The notes under the pieces were generated by a model. That model ran no database searches. It was not told where the DNA came from and was given only the letters and a program-made list of their open reading frames with translations. The translations under genes and the position numbers were made by a program. Below, piece after piece: positions 12,727-17,121 of a stretch of 17,121 nucleotides of DNA; position 1 is the first letter of the stretch, and every line of letters starts with the position of its first letter. This DNA comes from Ruminococcaceae bacterium UBA7212 (GTDB lineage: Bacteria > Bacillota > Clostridia > Oscillospirales > Acutalibacteraceae), in contig DKUE01000039.1 in the NCBI GenBank assembly GCA_002490525.1, positions 476-17,596 of the forward strand, in the 5' to 3' direction.

Positions 12727-14007
12727 ATGAAAATCTTGGTTGTCGGCGGCGGCGGCCGCGAACACGCCATTATTAAAAAGCTAAAAGAAAATCCCTCTGT
12801 CACCGAAATTTTTGCCTGCCCCGGGAACGGCGGTATCGCAAAGGATGCGGTCTGTGTAAACATCGGTGCAAAGGATTTAGACAAAATTGCGGAATTCGCC
12901 AAAAATGCGCAGATAGACTTCTGCGTTGTCGCACCCGATGACCCGCTGGTTTTGGGTCTTGTGGATATTTTGGAGACACAGGGCATCCCCTGCTTCGGTC
13001 CCTGCAAAAAAGCGGCTATTTTAGAGGGCAGTAAGGTCTTTTCCAAGGATTTGATGAAAAAATACAACATCCCGACTGCACGTTATGAAGTATTTGAGGA
13101 TGCAGATGCGGCTGTAGAGTATATCCGCACGCAGAATGAATTCCCGACCGTCATTAAGGCGGACGGACTGGCGCTCGGCAAGGGCGTCATTATCGCGGAG
13201 AATATGGAAGCGGCGGAAGCGGCTGTAAAATCCATTATGGAAGACAAAATGTTCGGTGACAGCGGCAATCACATTGTTGTGGAAGAATTTTTGACAGGTC
13301 CCGAGGTCTCTGTTTTATCGTTCACAGACGGCAAAACCGTTGTACCGATGGTTTCCTCTATGGACCACAAGCGTGCGCTCGACGGCGACAAGGGTCTGAA
13401 CACAGGCGGCATGGGCACAGTTGCACCGAACCCGTATTACACCGATGCAATTGCAAAAGAGTGTATGGACACCATTTTCCTGCCGACTATGCAGGCGATG
13501 AATCAAGAGGGCAGAACCTTTAAAGGCTGTCTTTATTTCGGCTTGATGCTCACCCCGAAAGGCCCGAAGGTCATTGAGTACAACTGCCGCTTCGGCGACC
13601 CGGAAACGCAGGTGGTTCTGCCGCTTTTGAAAACGGATTTGCTGACTGTGATGCAAGCCGTGCACGATGAAACACTCTCCGATTTAAAGGTTGAATTCTC
13701 TGCCGACAGTGCGGCTTGTGTTATTCTCGCGTCAGGCGGTTACCCGCAAGCATATAAAAAAGGCTGTGTCATGGGCTTTGGCAACACTGAAAACTTGCCT
13801 GATGTCACCGTCTATCACGCGGGTACGGCGTTACAGGACGGACAGTTGGTCACCGCAGGCGGGCGTGTACTCGGCGTAACGGCTACAGGTGCAGATTTAC
13901 CGACAGCACTTAAAAAAGCATATTCGGCTGTATCGGAAATCACGTTTGACGGTGCGTTCTGCCGCAAGGACATCGGTGCACGCGCATTGCAGGCGCTGAA
14001 AAAGTAA
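12727..14007 (+). CDS. purD: GAR synthetase (phosphoribosylamine-glycine ligase)
   Basis: An ATP-grasp ligase joining 5-phosphoribosylamine and glycine. The 426-residue protein begins KILVVGGGGREHAI with the nucleotide-loop motif at 7-14, followed by PDDPLVLGLVD, FGPCKKAAILEGSK, the ATP-grasp strand KADGLALGKGV and the signature YNCRFGDPETQVVLP. I start at ATG 12727 because AAGAGG (12713-12718) lies 8 nt upstream; the frame extends back to 12682 without a site. The glycine-binding region reads PDDPL where many homologues have PEAPL. The stop overlaps the purL ribosome site, so purD and purL are tightly linked. Confidence 0.97.
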   Translation: MKILVVGGGGREHAIIKKLKENPSVTEIFACPGNGGIAKDAVCVNIGAKDLDKIAEFAKNAQIDFCVVAPDDPLVLGLVDILETQGIPCFGPCKKAAILEGSKVFSKDLMKKYNIPTARYEVFEDADAAVEYIRTQNEFPTVIKADGLALGKGVIIAENMEAAEAAVKSIMEDKMFGDSGNHIVVEEFLTGPEVSVLSFTDGKTVVPMVSSMDHKRALDGDKGLNTGGMGTVAPNPYYTDAIAKECMDTIFLPTMQAMNQEGRTFKGCLYFGLMLTPKGPKVIEYNCRFGDPETQVVLPLLKTDLLTVMQAVHDETLSDLKVEFSADSAACVILASGGYPQAYKKGCVMGFGNTENLPDVTVYHAGTALQDGQLVTAGGRVLGVTATGADLPTALKKAYSAVSEITFDGAFCRKDIGARALQALKK

Positions 14008-14019
14008 AAGGAGGTTCCT

Positions 14020-17000
14020 ATGGTTTATCGAATTTATGTGGAAAAGAAAAAGCAGTTTGCAGACGAAGCCAAATCTCTGCTTTCTGATATTCGTTCTCTG
14101 TTGATGATTGACAGCGTTACGGATTTGCGTCTGTTTAATCGCTATGATGTAGAAAATATTGACGCAGATTTATTTAAGGCCTGCGAAAAAACAGTATTTT
14201 CCGAGCCGCAGCTCGACAACACCTATGCACACCTGCCGCAGACGGATGCCGCTGTTTTTGCAACGGAATATCTGCCCGGTCAGTTTGACCAGCGTGCGGA
14301 TTCCTGTGCACAGTGCATTCAGTTTGTATCGCAGGGCGACAAACCCCTTGTACGCACGGCGAAGGTCTATATGATTTTCGGCAAAGTATCCGATGCAGAG
14401 CTTCTTGCCATCAAAAAATATGTCATTAACCCTGTGGAAAGCCGCGAGGCTTCCTTAGACCGTGCAGAAACACTGAACATCCCTTACAATGTACCGACAG
14501 AGGTCGAAACTCTGGACGGCTTTACGGCGCTTGACGACAAAGCACTTGCCGAATTCGTGCAGAAATATGCACTTGCAATGGATAATGCGGACATTAAATT
14601 CTGTCAGGATTATTTCAAGAGTGAACACCGCGACCCGACCATTACGGAAATCCGCATGCTTGATACCTACTGGTCAGACCACTGCCGTCACACCACGTTT
14701 TTGACAACGATTGACGGTGCGGAAATTGACGACCCGTCTGTAAAGGCGGCATATGACCGTTATGTCGCAATCCGCAAAGAATTAGGGCGCACCAAGCCGC
14801 AGAATTTAATGGATCTTGCCACCATTGGTGCAAGATATTTAAAGCACACAGGACAGCTCAAAAACTTAGATGAATCCGAAGAAATCAATGCCTGCACGGT
14901 TAAGGTCAAGGTGGATGTAGACGGTGAGGACGAAGACTGGCTGTTCCTTTTCAAAAACGAAACCCACAACCATCCGACTGAAATTGAACCGTTCGGCGGC
15001 GCGGCAACCTGCATCGGCGGCGCGATTCGCGATCCGCTTTCGGGGCGCGGATATGTATATCAGGCAATGCGCGTTACCGGCGCGGCTGACCCCTTAAAGC
15101 CCGTAAAAGACACTATGACAGGCAAGCTCCCGCAGAGAAAGCTTGTGACGACCGCGGCGGCGGGTTACAGCTCCTACGGCAACCAAATCGGTCTTGCTAC
15201 AGGGCAGGTCGATGAAATTTATCATGACGGCTATGTTGCCAAACGCTTGGAAATCGGCGCTGTCGTCGGCGCGGCGCCTGCAAAGAATGTACGCCGTGAA
15301 GTCCCCGCCCCCGGCGATATTATTGTGCTATTGGGCGGCAGAACAGGACGTGACGGCTGCGGCGGTGCAACGGGCTCTTCCAAATCGCACAAGCTGTCTT
15401 CTCTTGAGCAGTGCGGTGCCGAAGTGCAAAAGGGCAATGCACCCGAAGAGCGTAAGCTACAAAGACTGTTCCGTAACCCCGATGCGACAAAGCTTATCAA
15501 ACGCTGCAACGACTTCGGTGCAGGCGGCGTCTCGGTCGCCATCGGCGAGCTTGCAGACGGTCTGCACATTGATTTAAACAAGGTCCCGAAAAAATATGAG
15601 GGCTTAGACGGTACAGAGCTTGCCATTTCCGAATCCCAGGAACGCATGGCGGTTGTGCTTGCGCCTGAAGATGTAGATGCGTTCCGCGCGCTTGCATCGG
15701 AAGAAAATCTCGAATCCACCGTGGTTGCAGAGGTAGTCGAACAGCCACGCCTTACAATGGAGTGGAACGGTAAAAAAATCGTAGATATTTCCCGAGAATT
15801 CTTAAACTCCAACGGTGCAGAAAAGCACACTCGCATTCAAGTGTCCGCTTTCCCGACAGTAGAAAAAACCGTGACAGGCAAAACCAATGCAGAGAAATTT
15901 AAGGCTTTGGCAGACGACCTGAACATTTGCTCCAAACGCGGACTTTCCGAACGCTTTGACTCCACCATCGGCGCAAACACCGTTCTGATGCCGTTCGGCG
16001 GCAAATATCAGCTTACCCCCGCGCAGGGTATGGCGGCAAAGCTGCCCGTTCTGCACGGTGAAACCAAGACCTGCTCGGTTATGGCTTGGGGCTACAATCC
16101 GTTTATCACCGAAAAGAACCAATACCTCGGCGCATATCTCGCGGTTGTGGAATCGGTTTCCAAGCTGATTGCCACAGGTGCGGATATCAATACCTGCTAC
16201 CTAACGTTCCAGGAATATTTCGAACGCATGACCGAAGATGCATCCCGCTGGGGCAAGCCTGCCGCGGCACTGCTCGGTGCGCTGACTGCACAGCTGGAAT
16301 TGGGTCTTGCCTCTATCGGCGGTAAGGACTCTATGAGCGGCACATTTGAGGATATCGATGTCCCGCCGACGCTCGTCTCCTTTGCGGTTTCTGTCTGCAA
16401 CTCCGACAATGTAATTTCCCCTGAATTCAAACTGCCCGGTTCCAAGGTTTATTATATCGAGCCGAAAAAGAATACCGACGGCACGCTTGATACAGAAAGT
16501 CTGCTTGCTGTTTATAAGACAGTTTCCGATTTGATTGCACAAAAGAAAGTGCTTTCCGCCTTTACACCGACCTACGGCGGCATTGCAGAGGGCTTGATGA
16601 AGTCAGCCTTCGGTAACCGTATCGGCTTTAAATTGGATAAGGCATTCCCACAGGATAAGCTTTACGGCTACAATTACGGTGCATTCGTATTGGAAGCTGC
16701 CGAAGAATTAGAGGGACTTACGGTTCTCGGCGAAACCACCTACGATTATGCTTTGAAAATCGGCATTGAAACCATTGACTTACAGGAAATCAGCGATATT
16801 TATGAAAACAAGCTGGAATCGGTATTCGCCTGCAACATTAAAACCGATGAAACGCCTGTTGCGCCGCTGATTTATAAAGCGGAAAGCCGTGTGGCTCCGA
16901 AAATCGGCGCAGCAAAGCCGAAAGTGCTCATTCCCGTATTTCCCGGCACGAACTGCGAATATGACACCATGCGCGCCCTTGAACGTGCGGGTGCGGAATC

Positions 17001-17121
17001 CAAGATTATGGTGATTCGCAACCTTTCTGCCCAAGACATTGCAGAAAGCGCCGCGGCATTCTCGAAAGAAATGCAATTTGCGCAAATCGTGTTTATTCCC
17101 GGCGGCTTCTCCGGCGGCGAC
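14020..17121 (+). CDS. purL: Single-chain FGAM synthetase, 3' end outside window
   Basis: Converts FGAR plus glutamine and ATP to FGAM. The frame is open from ATG 14020 (AAAGGAGG at 14007-14014) to the last base, 1034 codons. Single-chain clostridial PurL usually has about 1230-1260 residues, so some 200 are missing. Order of domains: PurS-like N-terminus (1 to about 150); a first synthetase half with TYWSDHCRHTTF (217-228) and the ATP-site motif FKNETHNHPTEIEPFGG (311-327); a second half containing IGGKDSMSGTF; and a PurQ-like glutaminase starting at about residue 965 (VLIPVFPGTNCEYD). The glutaminase nucleophile Cys and its His/Glu partners lie beyond the edge. The fusion replaces separate purS, purL and purQ genes. 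No frameshift seen. Confidence 0.96.
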   Translation, partial: MVYRIYVEKKKQFADEAKSLLSDIRSLLMIDSVTDLRLFNRYDVENIDADLFKACEKTVFSEPQLDNTYAHLPQTDAAVFATEYLPGQFDQRADSCAQCIQFVSQGDKPLVRTAKVYMIFGKVSDAELLAIKKYVINPVESREASLDRAETLNIPYNVPTEVETLDGFTALDDKALAEFVQKYALAMDNADIKFCQDYFKSEHRDPTITEIRMLDTYWSDHCRHTTFLTTIDGAEIDDPSVKAAYDRYVAIRKELGRTKPQNLMDLATIGARYLKHTGQLKNLDESEEINACTVKVKVDVDGEDEDWLFLFKNETHNHPTEIEPFGGAATCIGGAIRDPLSGRGYVYQAMRVTGAADPLKPVKDTMTGKLPQRKLVTTAAAGYSSYGNQIGLATGQVDEIYHDGYVAKRLEIGAVVGAAPAKNVRREVPAPGDIIVLLGGRTGRDGCGGATGSSKSHKLSSLEQCGAEVQKGNAPEERKLQRLFRNPDATKLIKRCNDFGAGGVSVAIGELADGLHIDLNKVPKKYEGLDGTELAISESQERMAVVLAPEDVDAFRALASEENLESTVVAEVVEQPRLTMEWNGKKIVDISREFLNSNGAEKHTRIQVSAFPTVEKTVTGKTNAEKFKALADDLNICSKRGLSERFDSTIGANTVLMPFGGKYQLTPAQGMAAKLPVLHGETKTCSVMAWGYNPFITEKNQYLGAYLAVVESVSKLIATGADINTCYLTFQEYFERMTEDASRWGKPAAALLGALTAQLELGLASIGGKDSMSGTFEDIDVPPTLVSFAVSVCNSDNVISPEFKLPGSKVYYIEPKKNTDGTLDTESLLAVYKTVSDLIAQKKVLSAFTPTYGGIAEGLMKSAFGNRIGFKLDKAFPQDKLYGYNYGAFVLEAAEELEGLTVLGETTYDYALKIGIETIDLQEISDIYENKLESVFACNIKTDETPVAPLIYKAESRVAPKIGAAKPKVLIPVFPGTNCEYDTMRALERAGAESKIMVIRNLSAQDIAESAAAFSKEMQFAQIVFIPGGFSGGD

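Noticed and set aside
1..17121. CRISPR array, insertion sequence, rRNA or prophage genes
   Set aside because: No regularly spaced direct repeats, transposase motifs, rRNA stretches or phage structural genes are visible on either strand.

Overview
The window looks like a chromosomal segment of a low-to-mid GC Gram-positive anaerobe of the class Clostridia, probably Oscillospiraceae/Ruminococcaceae-like. The signs are strong AGGAGG ribosome binding sites, lipobox lipoproteins, a decayed Firmicutes-type conjugative element, and a purine operon with a single-chain PurL and separate genes for the two PurH activities. The genus assignment is inference. Everything left of about 4.6 kb is AT-rich and accessory in character; the purine operon on the right is clearly richer in GC and looks like core genome.

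Region 1 (1-3300): the C-terminal part of an AgrC-like GHKL histidine kinase ends at an intrinsic terminator. A TTGACA promoter follows, then a 20-codon ORF with a near-perfect Shine-Dalgarno sequence, then two lipoprotein genes. The second lipoprotein carries a metzincin zinc signature (HExxHxxGxxD) and starts at TTG, just after a long RNA hairpin. A 58-residue orphan gene follows, preceded by two interleaved 7-bp inverted repeats that could form an H-type pseudoknot. A sensor kinase, a minigene and a surface metallopeptidase together are compatible with a peptide-sensing or peptide-processing locus, but no function can be proven from sequence.

Region 2 (3400-4570, minus strand): the scar of an integrative conjugative element. 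It holds a DUF4314-type fragment, a VirD4/TcpA-like coupling protein gene with an apparent 1-nt frameshift near its start and a lost C-terminal half, and a fragment resembling the C-terminus of a replication initiator fused by deletion at its 3' end. Two hairpins flank this remnant and a third terminates the tRNA. The remnant lies next to the 3' end of a tRNA-Ala(GGC) gene on the minus strand, a classic integration target.

Region 3 (4900-5971): an alpha/beta hydrolase of the monoacylglycerol lipase/lysophospholipase type, with a perfect 14-bp palindrome in its 5' region.

Region 4 (6058-17121): the de novo purine operon, purE-purC-purF-purM-purN-purO-like-AICAR transformylase-purD-purL. It is preceded by a promoter, a 45-codon leader ORF and a terminator that ends right at the leader stop, an arrangement that suggests transcription attenuation. 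The operon covers most steps from PRPP to IMP. PurK and PurB are not in the window, and purL runs off the right edge. The last two steps use a PurO-like IMP cyclohydrolase plus a stand-alone AICAR transformylase instead of fused PurH.
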